Positions 9,249-17,395 of a stretch of 64,000 bases of DNA are shown piece after piece. Made by a program: the position numbers and the translations under genes. Within the stretch, counting starts at the first letter, position 1. Each line of letters begins with the position of its first letter. Origin of the DNA: Halomonas sp. GFAJ-1. GTDB taxonomy: Bacteria > Pseudomonadota > Gammaproteobacteria > Pseudomonadales > Halomonadaceae. The notes under the pieces are model-generated. The model ran no database searches, had not been told where the DNA came from, and was given only the letters and a program-made list of their open reading frames with translations. The stretch is from positions 3,100,001-3,164,000 of the forward strand of contig CP016490.1 of NCBI GenBank assembly GCA_002966495.1. Direction: 5' to 3'.

Positions 9249-9266
9249 AAGCAGCTACCGTGCCAA
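9249..9266 (-). promoter_or_regulatory. sigma-54 (-24/-12) promoter of the monooxygenase operon
   Basis: On the minus strand TGGCACG-GTAG-CTGCT matches the RpoN consensus TGGCACG-N4-TTGCW with one change (C for the first T of the -12 box) and correct GG/GC spacing. Transcription should start near 9239, about 48 bases before the monooxygenase ATG. The divergent neighbour encodes a sigma-54 activator. Confidence 0.8.
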
Positions 9267-9335
9267 ACAGCCTGAAAAGCACATCAACAAGCTGAAAAAT
9301 AAACAAAAAATACAGCCTTAATGAGATACAAGGCA

Positions 9336-9424
9336 GTGATAAGGCGTAGCGAGGGTCTTTTGCCATGGATGGCAAAAGTAGCGCCCAGGGAAGGGTTTAC
9401 AGCGCCCTCGCCTAGCCTTATCAC
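9336..9424. repeat. imperfect palindromic intergenic repeat element (REP/MITE-like)
   Basis: The outer arms, GTGATAAGGC...CGAGGG at 9336-9355 and CCCTCG...GCCTTATCAC at 9405-9424, pair over about 17 of 20 positions. Inside is a perfect 10-bp hairpin, CTTTTGCCAT-GG-ATGGCAAAAG, at 9357-9378. It has no coding potential. I recall similar sequences scattered between genes of Halomonas genomes, but no second copy is seen in this window. Confidence 0.65.
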
Positions 9425-9463
9425 CTACTGAGTAACCAATAGAGAGCCATGTACACTTGTCAC

Positions 9464-9495
9464 GCTGTTTACAGCTAAACGTTACAGGTGTAACG
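9464..9495. promoter_or_regulatory. palindromes: candidate upstream activator sites for the sigma-54 regulator
   Basis: Two adjacent inverted repeats: GCTGT-TT-ACAGC at 9464-9475 and CGTTACA-GG-TGTAACG at 9480-9495 (perfect 7-bp arms). They lie about 240 bp upstream of the predicted sigma-54 start site and 80 bp before the activator gene, the usual place for enhancer-binding-protein sites. Confidence 0.55.
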
Positions 9496-9575
9496 CACGA
9501 CTAACGGCGTAAGCAGCCCACGTTGACTCTGGGGGCAAAGCGCATAGGCTAAAAGAACAATAACAACAGCGCCCA

Positions 9576-11594
9576 ATGAGTAACGCCATGCTGCATCAAA
9601 CGCACGCCATTAAACAGTTTCAGACAACTTCACAGCTTCAGTCTGAACAGCGTCGACATATAGAGCATATTTTTCAGCTTGGTGAAGGGTTAGATGCCCC
9701 CTGCTTGCCTGCGCAGGCCACCATTCGTCGTTCCTGGCTGCGCTGCCTAAATGACTATCAGCTAGACCCCACTCACCCACGCCCAGCACGGGTGGTGCCT
9801 CAGCAAACCTTGATTGAGCACCGCGAGTCTGTTGACGAGCTACTGCATGTCGCCCGCGCTGGGGTCGATCAACTCTATGGACAAATAGCCCAGCTTGGCT
9901 ACGTGCTACTGGTCACCGACCACCGCGGCATTACCGTTGAGTTTCGCGGCGACCCCAACCAGGACCAGCAATTACGCAAAGCAGGCCTCTACTTGGGCGC
10001 TGACTGGGATGAACGCTTTGCTGGCACCTGCGCTGTTGGCACCTGCTTGCATGATCGCCAGGCGATTATCTGCCACCGCCAAGAACACTTCGATGCTTCC
10101 CATATTTCTCTAACCTGCACCGCCGCGCCTATTGCTGACCCTCAGGGTAACGTTATGGCCGTGTTAGATATCTCCGCGCTGCAGTCGCCTACCCAGCACG
10201 AAAGCCAGAATTTCAGCCTATCGCTGGTAACGCTTTATGCGCGCATGATTGAGGATGCTTATTTTCTGCAGCGCTACCGCGACTGCCTGATGGTGCGTCT
10301 AGATATCTCGCGGGAATTTGTCCACGTCAATGGGCGTGGTTTAATTGCCATAGAGGAAAATGGACAGGTCATCGCTGCCAACGGCGTTGGCCGCGAGCTA
10401 ATCGCCGAACACCAGCACCGCTGGCCCCCTTGGTCTGCAAATCACATTCCAATGCTAGGTGAACTATTCGAGTGTGAGATCGCCGATATACTCAGTATTA
10501 ACAGCGGTACTGATGATCAATTGCGTGCTTTTCGCGCTCGCGCCAGCAACACCATCCACTTTATAAGCCTGCTGGAACCCCGCCGTCCCCGCATGGCGCA
10601 ACGGGCAACACCGCTTACTACTGAACTGCCGGAACCCTTAGCCCGGCTAGGTGCCGACGACCCTGCGATGCGCAAAGTGCAAAAACTAGCCGACCGCTTG
10701 CGTAATGAAGCTAACGTGAACGTGCTGATTTGCGGCGAAACCGGCACCGGTAAAGAGGTGGTGGCACGCGCACTGCACGAAAGCGGCAATCGCGCCAAAC
10801 AACCGTTTATTGCGGTTAATTGTGCGGCCATTCCTGAGTCACTGATTGAAAGCGAACTGTTTGGCTACGAACCTGGCGCCTTTACCGGTGGCCGTTCAAA
10901 AGGGATGCGTGGGCTTATTCCTCAGGCCCATGGAGGCACGCTGTTTCTAGACGAAATCGGTGATATGCCATTAGCGCTACAAACTAGGCTGTTACGCGTG
11001 CTGGCCGAACGGGAAGTCATGCCGCTAGGCGCTAACACGCCAGTAAAAATCGACATTCGCGTTATTACAGCAACCCATCGCCATATCGAAGAAATGATTC
11101 AGCAAGGGGAATTCCGCGAAGACCTCTATTACCGGCTTAACGGCGCGCAGCTGCGCTTACCCGCATTACGTGAACGCGCCGATAAACTGTATGTTATTCG
11201 CCGCGTGTTTGAAGATGTCGCCGCCGAACGCGCCGCGCAAATATCGCCGCGCCTGCGCGCAGATGCTATCAGTGCGCTGCTCGCGTATTCATGGCCCGGC
11301 AATATCCGTCAACTTAAAAACGCTCTCGCTTTTGCCCTGGCAACCTCAGAAAGTGACGAAATCACCGTTCACGATCTGCCAGAACAGTGCCTTAGCCAGC
11401 GAATTACTCGCCACGAAGCGCCGCAGCTTGTAGCCGATGCCAGTGAATCTCAGACAGGCTCACTTACCCAACTGCTCAAGCAACACCACTGGAATATTAG
11501 CGCGGTCGCACGTGAGCTAGGCGTTTCACGGCCTACGGTCTACCGGCAAATGCAGCGCCAGGGAATTGTGCCACCCAACTGGCAGGGCGGTTAG
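9576..11594 (+). CDS. sigma-54-dependent transcriptional activator, AcoR-like
   Basis: Enhancer-binding protein of 672 residues. The N-terminal sensor region has a GAF-like domain at about 80-230. The central AAA+ domain has Walker A GETGTGKE at 387-394, the sigma-54 contact loop GAFTGG at 434-439 (usually GAFTGA) and Walker B GTLFLDEIGD at 454-463. The C-terminal Fis-type helix-turn-helix is at about 640-660 (ISAVARELGVSRPTVYRQM). The architecture matches AcoR/MimR-type regulators that sense acetoin or small ketones. It is divergent from the monooxygenase/dehydrogenase operon with its sigma-54 promoter, so it very likely activates that operon. Confidence 0.9.
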   Translation: MSNAMLHQTHAIKQFQTTSQLQSEQRRHIEHIFQLGEGLDAPCLPAQATIRRSWLRCLNDYQLDPTHPRPARVVPQQTLIEHRESVDELLHVARAGVDQLYGQIAQLGYVLLVTDHRGITVEFRGDPNQDQQLRKAGLYLGADWDERFAGTCAVGTCLHDRQAIICHRQEHFDASHISLTCTAAPIADPQGNVMAVLDISALQSPTQHESQNFSLSLVTLYARMIEDAYFLQRYRDCLMVRLDISREFVHVNGRGLIAIEENGQVIAANGVGRELIAEHQHRWPPWSANHIPMLGELFECEIADILSINSGTDDQLRAFRARASNTIHFISLLEPRRPRMAQRATPLTTELPEPLARLGADDPAMRKVQKLADRLRNEANVNVLICGETGTGKEVVARALHESGNRAKQPFIAVNCAAIPESLIESELFGYEPGAFTGGRSKGMRGLIPQAHGGTLFLDEIGDMPLALQTRLLRVLAEREVMPLGANTPVKIDIRVITATHRHIEEMIQQGEFREDLYYRLNGAQLRLPALRERADKLYVIRRVFEDVAAERAAQISPRLRADAISALLAYSWPGNIRQLKNALAFALATSESDEITVHDLPEQCLSQRITRHEAPQLVADASESQTGSLTQLLKQHHWNISAVARELGVSRPTVYRQMQRQGIVPPNWQGG

Positions 11595-11694
11595 CAAGTC
11601 TCTTTATCCACTAGTTGGCCTTGAGGTTTACCCTCACGTACACTTGTTTGAATCTATTTTTAAAACTCGTTTCGACAAGCCGAGGCACTCCCCC

Positions 11695-12549
11695 ATGGCG
11701 TTTGATTCTACTTCTTCTTACATCGCAACTGATGCACTCAAACAGGCGGTCAATGCCGCTGTTGTGCTGCAGCGTCCGCTGCTCATTAAAGGCGAACCCG
11801 GTACCGGTAAAACACTGCTGGCCGAGGAGCTCGCTGAATCCCTTGGCACTAAGCTGATTACTTGGCACATCAAGTCCAGTACCAAAGCGGCCCAGGGGCT
11901 TTATGAGTACGATGCGGTTAGCCGCCTGCGCGATTCCCAACTGGGCGTTGAAGGCGTGGAAAACGTAGGTAACTACATTAAGCCAGGCAAGCTATGGGAA
12001 GCGTTTACCGCAGGCGAGCGTGTCGTCCTACTGATTGATGAAATTGACAAAGCGGATATCGAGTTTCCCAACGACCTGCTACAAGAGCTGGATCGTATGG
12101 AGTTTCATGTTTATGAAACCGGCGAGACCATTCGTGCCGAACAACGCCCAATTATCGTGATCACCTCGAATAACGAAAAAGAGCTGCCCGACGCCTTCCT
12201 ACGCCGCTGCTTTTTCCATTACATCGAATTCCCTGATCGCGCGACCATGCAAGCAATTGTGGATGTCCACTTCCCGGATATCGCCCCCAGGCTGGTCGGC
12301 GAAGCCTTGGAAGTCTTTTTTGATCTACGCAACGCCCCAGGGCTCAAGAAAAAACCTTCCACCTCGGAGCTGGTGGATTGGTTAAAGCTACTGATGAGTG
12401 ATGAGCTTGCCCAAGAAGCGCTCTATAACCGCGACCCAGCCAAAGCCCTGCCTCCGATGGCCGGTGCGCTGGTCAAAAACGAGCAGGATACACAATTACT
12501 GGAGCGCTTGGCCTTTATGCTGCGTCGCCAGAAAGGCTCAGGCCGTTAA
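11695..12549 (+). CDS. MoxR-family AAA+ ATPase
   Basis: A 284-residue AAA+ ATPase with Walker A GEPGTGKT near residue 35, Walker B VVLLIDEIDKAD near 110 and a sensor-1 VITSNNEKELPDAFLRRC. The open frame extends upstream into the regulator gene, but the ATG at 11695 with GAGG before it begins the family-typical sequence. MoxR proteins act with VWA-domain partners as chaperones for metal-cofactor or enzyme-complex maturation. The partner gene starts 3 bases downstream. The client is unknown. Confidence 0.9.
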   Translation: MAFDSTSSYIATDALKQAVNAAVVLQRPLLIKGEPGTGKTLLAEELAESLGTKLITWHIKSSTKAAQGLYEYDAVSRLRDSQLGVEGVENVGNYIKPGKLWEAFTAGERVVLLIDEIDKADIEFPNDLLQELDRMEFHVYETGETIRAEQRPIIVITSNNEKELPDAFLRRCFFHYIEFPDRATMQAIVDVHFPDIAPRLVGEALEVFFDLRNAPGLKKKPSTSELVDWLKLLMSDELAQEALYNRDPAKALPPMAGALVKNEQDTQLLERLAFMLRRQKGSGR

Positions 12550-12552
12550 ACG

Positions 12553-13731
12553 ATGTTTATCAGCCTGTTCGACACACTAAAACGCGCTGGTGTGCCCGTC
12601 TCACTCCGCGAACTACTTGACCTCCATGCGGTGGTTGAACGTGGCGTCGTGTTTGCCGATATGGAAGCGTTTTATCAAGTCGCCCGCACCGTAATGGTCA
12701 AAGATGAGCGCTACTTCGACCGCTTCGACCGCGCCTTTGCCGCCTGGTTTAAAGGCATTGAGGATATGGACGCCGCCATTGAGGCGCTGATCCCCGATGA
12801 GTGGCTACGCCGGGAGTTTGAGAAACAGCTCAGCGACGAAGAGAAAGCCAAAATTGAATCCCTAGGCGGACTTGAAGAACTGATCGAAACCTTCAAAAAA
12901 CGGCTCGAAGAGCAGAAAGAGCGCCACGCCGGCGGCAACAAGTGGATTGGCACCGGTGGCACCAGCCCTTTTGGTGCCTACGGCTACAATCCGGAAGGCA
13001 TTCGTATTGGTCAGGATGGCTCGCGCCACCGCCGCGCCACCAAGGTATGGGACGAACGGCGCTTTCGCGATTACGATGATTCACTTGAACTCGGCACTCG
13101 CAATATCAAAATGGCCCTGCGACGGCTACGCAAGTTTGCCCGCCAAGGGGCGCTTGAAGAGTTTGACGTGGACAGCACCATTCGTGAAACCGCTCGCGAT
13201 GGCGGCTTGTTAAATGTTCAAATGCGTCCAGAGCGCCACAACGCGGTTAAAGTGCTGCTGTTTTTGGACGTTGGCGGCTCCATGGATGACCATATACGCG
13301 TCTGCGAAGAGCTGTTTTCAGCCGCGCGTTCAGAGTTCAAGCATCTGGAGCACTACTACTTCCATAATTGCCTGTATGAAGGCGTGTGGAGAAACAACCT
13401 GCGCCGGGGCAACGAGCGCATTCCCACCATGGATGTGCTGCACACCTACGGCGCAGATTACCAGGTAGTGATTGTCGGCGACGCCGCTATGTCGCCCTAT
13501 GAGGTCACTCACTCAGGCGGCAGTGTGGAGCACTTTAACGAAGAGGCGGGTGGCGTGTGGCTTAAACGCCTTTGCGACACCTTTCCCCGTTTGGCGTGGC
13601 TAAACCCTATGCCGCCCCGGGCCTGGGAGTACACCTACTCGACTCAGCTAATCCGCGAAATCATCGAAGACCGCATGTATCCGATGACGATGGAAGGTTT
13701 AGAAACCGCCATGCGTCAGTTGGCTAAGTAG
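12553..13731 (+). CDS. VWA-domain protein, CoxE-like
   Basis: Partner of the preceding MoxR ATPase, 392 residues. The N-terminal part is charged and helical. The VWA domain begins near residue 230 with FLDVGGSMDDH, a MIDAS-like metal site in which Gly replaces the usual first Ser of DxSxS. CoxE-like/MoxR pairs are widespread and are thought to load or remodel client complexes. Three bases separate the two genes. A hairpin terminator follows. Confidence 0.88.
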   Translation: MFISLFDTLKRAGVPVSLRELLDLHAVVERGVVFADMEAFYQVARTVMVKDERYFDRFDRAFAAWFKGIEDMDAAIEALIPDEWLRREFEKQLSDEEKAKIESLGGLEELIETFKKRLEEQKERHAGGNKWIGTGGTSPFGAYGYNPEGIRIGQDGSRHRRATKVWDERRFRDYDDSLELGTRNIKMALRRLRKFARQGALEEFDVDSTIRETARDGGLLNVQMRPERHNAVKVLLFLDVGGSMDDHIRVCEELFSAARSEFKHLEHYYFHNCLYEGVWRNNLRRGNERIPTMDVLHTYGADYQVVIVGDAAMSPYEVTHSGGSVEHFNEEAGGVWLKRLCDTFPRLAWLNPMPPRAWEYTYSTQLIREIIEDRMYPMTMEGLETAMRQLAK

Positions 13732-13740
13732 AGGGCTAAA

Positions 13741-13775
13741 AAAGCGCGCTCCGCTGGTAATGCGAGGCGCGCTTT
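13741..13775. terminator. terminator hairpin between coxE-like gene and cytochrome b561
   Basis: AAAGCGCGC pairs perfectly with GCGCGCTTT (9 bp) around a 17-base loop in the convergent gap. T-runs are short. Confidence 0.65.
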
Positions 13776-13818
13776 CAATACGCTGGGTTAGAATAGCCAG
13801 GTCAGTAACGCTTACCAA

Positions 13819-14349
13819 TTACGCCATACGCTTTAGCACATCATGATTAGTTAGCCTGCGGTGCATAACCGCCATTACGATATGGCCGACGATCAGCGCT
13901 AACATCGCCCAGCCTAGCTCGCCGTGTAGCAAGCCGCCTAGGTCTACCATCCAATCAATACGCTCACCCTCAAAACCCGGCATTAGATTGACGCCAAAAA
14001 CATCCAATGCCCGGCCCGAGCCATATTGGCGTATTAAGGCAATCGTGGGCACAGCAACCATTAAGCCGTACAGCGCCAAATGACCTAGTTTTGCCATCAC
14101 GCTCACTGAAGGCGGACGGCGCGATGCATTGATGAGCGCCCACACAATGCGTAACAAAATAAGCGCCATAAGCATTACGCCCACAGTACGGTGCGTACCC
14201 CATAAGAAAGATTCCAGCGCAGTATCTTCCAAAAGCACTCGCGCCGTGGCACCGCTAAACTGCCATAAAAAAAGCAGTGCCATCGCCCAATGCAGCGCCC
14301 TACTCACCAAACCATAGCGGGAGTGGGTATCCCTTATCGCTAACGCCAT
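13819..14349 (-). CDS. cytochrome b561 family protein
   Basis: Small di-heme b-type membrane cytochrome, 176 residues with four hydrophobic segments. Candidate haem-ligand histidines lie in RALHWAMALLFLW, WGTHRTVGVML and in the last helix (LIVGHIVMAVMHRRL). Members pass electrons from quinol to soluble or membrane acceptors, and some act as superoxide:quinone oxidoreductases. It is transcribed alone on the minus strand. The electron partner is not evident from the neighbours. Confidence 0.9.
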   Translation of the reverse strand: MALAIRDTHSRYGLVSRALHWAMALLFLWQFSGATARVLLEDTALESFLWGTHRTVGVMLMALILLRIVWALINASRRPPSVSVMAKLGHLALYGLMVAVPTIALIRQYGSGRALDVFGVNLMPGFEGERIDWMVDLGGLLHGELGWAMLALIVGHIVMAVMHRRLTNHDVLKRMA

Positions 14350-14464
14350 ACGCCTTTACCTCTTAAGTAACAGTTAACACACCTATATTTTACTGGGCTA
14401 AACACGCAACATCATGACAACACTCAGTATTTTTGTTGCTTAAACTCGAACGTGTTGTTGCAAA

Positions 14465-14499
14465 AAAAACCGGCAGGTCTATAAAGACTGCCGGTTTTT
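14465..14499 (-). terminator. rho-independent terminator after the NCS2-like permease gene
   Basis: A 12-bp stem (AAAAACCGGCAG with CTGCCGGTTTTT) with a 3-bp extension around an ATAA loop and T-runs on both strands. It lies 30 bases beyond the permease stop. Confidence 0.88.
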
Positions 14500-14529
14500 T
14501 TAACAGCTTGTATTAGTGCAGCGTCTTAC

Positions 14530-15930
14530 CTAACTAATCGGTTTTTCCTCCACCTCGACCACCGCATCTTCTTCCACGTGGATAGGCTCATCAGCCTCAT
14601 CTTCCGCATGGCTTCGCGCACGGTGTTCAATCATAAAGTAGAGAATCACCCCAATTCCCAGCCCCCACGCAGCGCCGTGTGTAGCCAGCACCACACCCAT
14701 AATGCCAGCGACCCCCATGGCCGTTGCGTTTTTAATCTGCTCTACCGCAACCGCAATACACAAATAACCGGTAATCAGCAAAGTAATCGAGAGCGCAATG
14801 GGCAGTACCGGGCGGAAGAGCGTTACCAGCGGCAGTAAGAATAGCGCCAAAAAGCCCACTATCCAGAATACCGACGCCCCCGAATAAATAGTATCCATGG
14901 CGCCGCGGCCATACCGGTAGCGCTCAGCAATAGTGGCCATTGCCCCGGTAAAGAGCGGCCCGGCAAGGCCTGGGTAAGGAGCAAACATAGAGTGCATTAG
15001 GTTTCGCAAGCCCGTGATCAGGTGAACACGATCAACATTCACTTCGATTTTCTCATCCGGCCGCAAATGATCCACACGCTTGATCAAGCTCTGACCCACA
15101 ATGATGTCACCAAAGGCAATTATGTAAGCGATGATAGCGGTAGGTATAGCGGTGACCAGTAGATCAATACCCGGCGCACCAATGGTAAACGGCAGGTAGG
15201 CCCAGATGCCGCCAAAGTCCGGCACGGCAATGCCCCACTCCACCGTAGGCATCGGGTACTCCGCTACCCCCCAGCCAATCGCCATGGTAATTAACATACC
15301 GGGCACCATGCCATAGGCGGCGATATTACGCGCCCAACGGAATTTTTCAGTCAGGTCGCGAAACGAAAGTGAAAACAGGACATACAGGGTAATTAAACCA
15401 CCAATACCCAGTGAAATAGGCGTTTCATAAAGCCTCCCGCCAACGCTAATTTCGCCACTTATCGCGGCGATACCAGCGCCCAACAAAATGCCCGCCTTGA
15501 TGGAGTCCGGCACGCTGTTAACCAGCTTCGTACCTAAACGCGTCACCGCCATAAATAGGAAAATCGCCGTGACCATTAGCTGCAGTGCCACCATCGCGCG
15601 GATAGCTTCCGGCCCTGGCTCAAACTGACCAATAAACAGCAGTACCACGGGAATAGCGGGCGTAATCCACCCCGCCACAAAAGGCACCCCGAGCAACGGG
15701 GGAAGAATAAAACCGATACCACACACCACGACATACGCTAGTGCCACTTCATAGGGCAGCCCTAGATACTGCTCCAAAAGCGGAATCATCCCCAGCCCGA
15801 TAACAAACATGACCAGCGCCTGAATGGTCTCGGGTATTTCCCAGCGGAAATGGATAAAGGGCAAACGAACTTTGAAGGGGCCAACGGGCCAGTAGGGATG
15901 TTCTTCCCCGTATTTACGTTTGAGCAGCAC
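14530..15930 (-). CDS. NCS2/SLC23-like permease
   Basis: Integral membrane transporter of 466 residues with about 12 hydrophobic segments. The region FGDIIVGQSLI followed by a large loop and a second amphipathic repeat resembles the xanthine/uracil permease (NCS2) superfamily, but the classic QNxGxxxxT signature is not obvious, so substrate is unknown. The C-terminus is a strongly acidic cytoplasmic tail (EDEADEPIHVEEDAVVEVEE). It appears monocistronic: a 318-bp gap lies upstream and a terminator downstream. Confidence 0.78.
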   Translation of the reverse strand: MLLKRKYGEEHPYWPVGPFKVRLPFIHFRWEIPETIQALVMFVIGLGMIPLLEQYLGLPYEVALAYVVVCGIGFILPPLLGVPFVAGWITPAIPVVLLFIGQFEPGPEAIRAMVALQLMVTAIFLFMAVTRLGTKLVNSVPDSIKAGILLGAGIAAISGEISVGGRLYETPISLGIGGLITLYVLFSLSFRDLTEKFRWARNIAAYGMVPGMLITMAIGWGVAEYPMPTVEWGIAVPDFGGIWAYLPFTIGAPGIDLLVTAIPTAIIAYIIAFGDIIVGQSLIKRVDHLRPDEKIEVNVDRVHLITGLRNLMHSMFAPYPGLAGPLFTGAMATIAERYRYGRGAMDTIYSGASVFWIVGFLALFLLPLVTLFRPVLPIALSITLLITGYLCIAVAVEQIKNATAMGVAGIMGVVLATHGAAWGLGIGVILYFMIEHRARSHAEDEADEPIHVEEDAVVEVEEKPIS

Positions 15931-16248
15931 AGCGTTTCCTCACGGTGTCTGGTTATTCATTATTAATATCCTTGAGTATTGTTGTTGTTAGTTGAGTGCT
16001 TTTTACTCAGCTATTAATCAAGATAACATTCGACCTTTCGTGCATGGCCCAGCTAAAACGCACCTAATATTGCAGTAACTGCAAAAGCGCAAACCGCTAA
16101 CAAGGCAGCAAAAACCACTAAAATCGGCTAAAACTTGTTAAGATAACGCTTACATGCAGACAATAGCCCACCGCAAAATGACGTCAACGTAAACGTCATC
16201 TTTTAGTCTTATAGGCAAGGCCGCCCTCTTAACGCGGCGGCATTAAAT
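15931..16248. other. 318-bp intergenic region upstream of the permease gene
   Basis: No gene is supported. It must contain the permease promoter on the minus strand and the 3' end of the next gene upstream. I see no clear operator or terminator. Confidence 0.6.
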
Positions 16249-16806
16249 TCAAAACGTGCTGGGAAAGTTATTTAAGCCCGACAGAAAAGCCTCTTTAGCG
16301 TCAGAAAATGCGTTGGGGTCATGCTTAAAACGGCGCAAAATTAGCGCTTCGTCCAGATGGAGGGTGGGCACCAGCTCATCACTGCTTTTAGCAGGATGAC
16401 GCGCGCCTAAACCGATCCGCTTACCTTCACTATCAAACCAGCGTTTAATACCGCACTGCTGGTAAAATGCTTCTTCTTTGTCGCTAGCCACCTCAACACG
16501 CAGCGGTGCTTTTAAGCTGAGCTCACTGATTAAGCGCGCTTTAGCGCCTTGTTTAAATTCGCAGGCATGGGTGACGGTCATACCCTGACCTTTTTCATCC
16601 AGCACCAGCAGTGCAAGTGCTAGAGGCTTCCCTTCACCGTCAACGCCTGCCAATAAACGTGCAGCCTCTTGGGCAAACAGCACGTTTTTTGTGCCTGTAA
16701 ATACCACCAACGGCGTTAGCCCTGCCTGCTGACCGTAAACTTCGGCACATAGGGTTGCCAAACTCGCATCGCGCGGGCCGCTCTGACTAATATGAACTAC
16801 CTTCAT
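16249..16806 (-). CDS. conserved protein of unknown function
   Basis: A soluble protein of 185 residues without signal peptide or membrane segment. I do not recognise a family with certainty. The phrase EAFYQQCGIKRWFDSEGKRIGLG recalls the C-terminal strand-helix of GNAT acetyltransferases (FYxxxGF), and the alternating hydrophobic strands would allow that fold, but no acetyl-CoA P-loop is evident. It is divergent from the RidA gene. The frame is clean and codon use looks like its neighbours, so it is probably a real gene. Confidence 0.7.
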   Translation of the reverse strand: MKVVHISQSGPRDASLATLCAEVYGQQAGLTPLVVFTGTKNVLFAQEAARLLAGVDGEGKPLALALLVLDEKGQGMTVTHACEFKQGAKARLISELSLKAPLRVEVASDKEEAFYQQCGIKRWFDSEGKRIGLGARHPAKSSDELVPTLHLDEALILRRFKHDPNAFSDAKEAFLSGLNNFPSTF

Positions 16807-16981
16807 TACGCTCTCTCTTTGCGCTTGATCATGACGCCAAAACGACTCTGGCGCGTTTTAAAAGCCCGCCAGCGTAGAGCAAAGCCACCGCCAGCACCAC
16901 CCTCTTAATAGAAGGGAACCACATTCAACAACCACAGTCGCACTAAAGGCAAAACGGCTATTTTGTCGTTAAGGAGAACGA

Positions 16982-17371
16982 ATGCCACAGTTTAATAACG
17001 ACCCGACACTGCCTAAGCCCAGCTTTCCAGGAAGCCACATGGTCATTGACGACCATTATGTGTTTATTTCGGGACTTACCGTTGCCGATATTTCTAATGG
17101 TCAAGCTGTCCGCGGCAATATTAAAGAGGAAACACAGTTAGTTATGCACGAACTTAAGCGCATGCTGCAGCAAGAAGGCGGCAGCTTAGCGGATGTTTTA
17201 CGAGTGGATATACATTTAGCAGATTTAAAACAGATCAACGCGCTAGACAGTATCTATGCTGAATTTTTTGAGCCTGGTCGTTACCCCGCGCGCACCTGCA
17301 CGGAGTCGCCACACCTCTGTGGTGGCAGCGCTGTCGAAATCACCCTAATGGCCACGCGCCAGCGCGATTAA
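16982..17371 (+). CDS. RidA (YjgF/YER057c/UK114) family protein
   Basis: A 129-residue trimeric enzyme of the Rid family, which hydrolyses reactive enamine/imine intermediates made by PLP enzymes. The start follows AAGGAGA by about five bases. The family-specific segment with the carboxylate-binding arginine is present (GRYPARTCTESPHLCGGSAVEI). Some Rid subfamilies have other roles, and this one cannot be assigned further. Confidence 0.9.
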   Translation: MPQFNNDPTLPKPSFPGSHMVIDDHYVFISGLTVADISNGQAVRGNIKEETQLVMHELKRMLQQEGGSLADVLRVDIHLADLKQINALDSIYAEFFEPGRYPARTCTESPHLCGGSAVEITLMATRQRD

Positions 17372-17395
17372 CCAGCACCCATCTTTGTGGCTCGT

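Noticed and set aside
11566..11694. N-terminal extension of the MoxR-like protein
   Set aside because: The in-frame extension overlaps the sigma-54 activator gene and has no similarity to MoxR N-termini; the ATG at 11695 fits the family.
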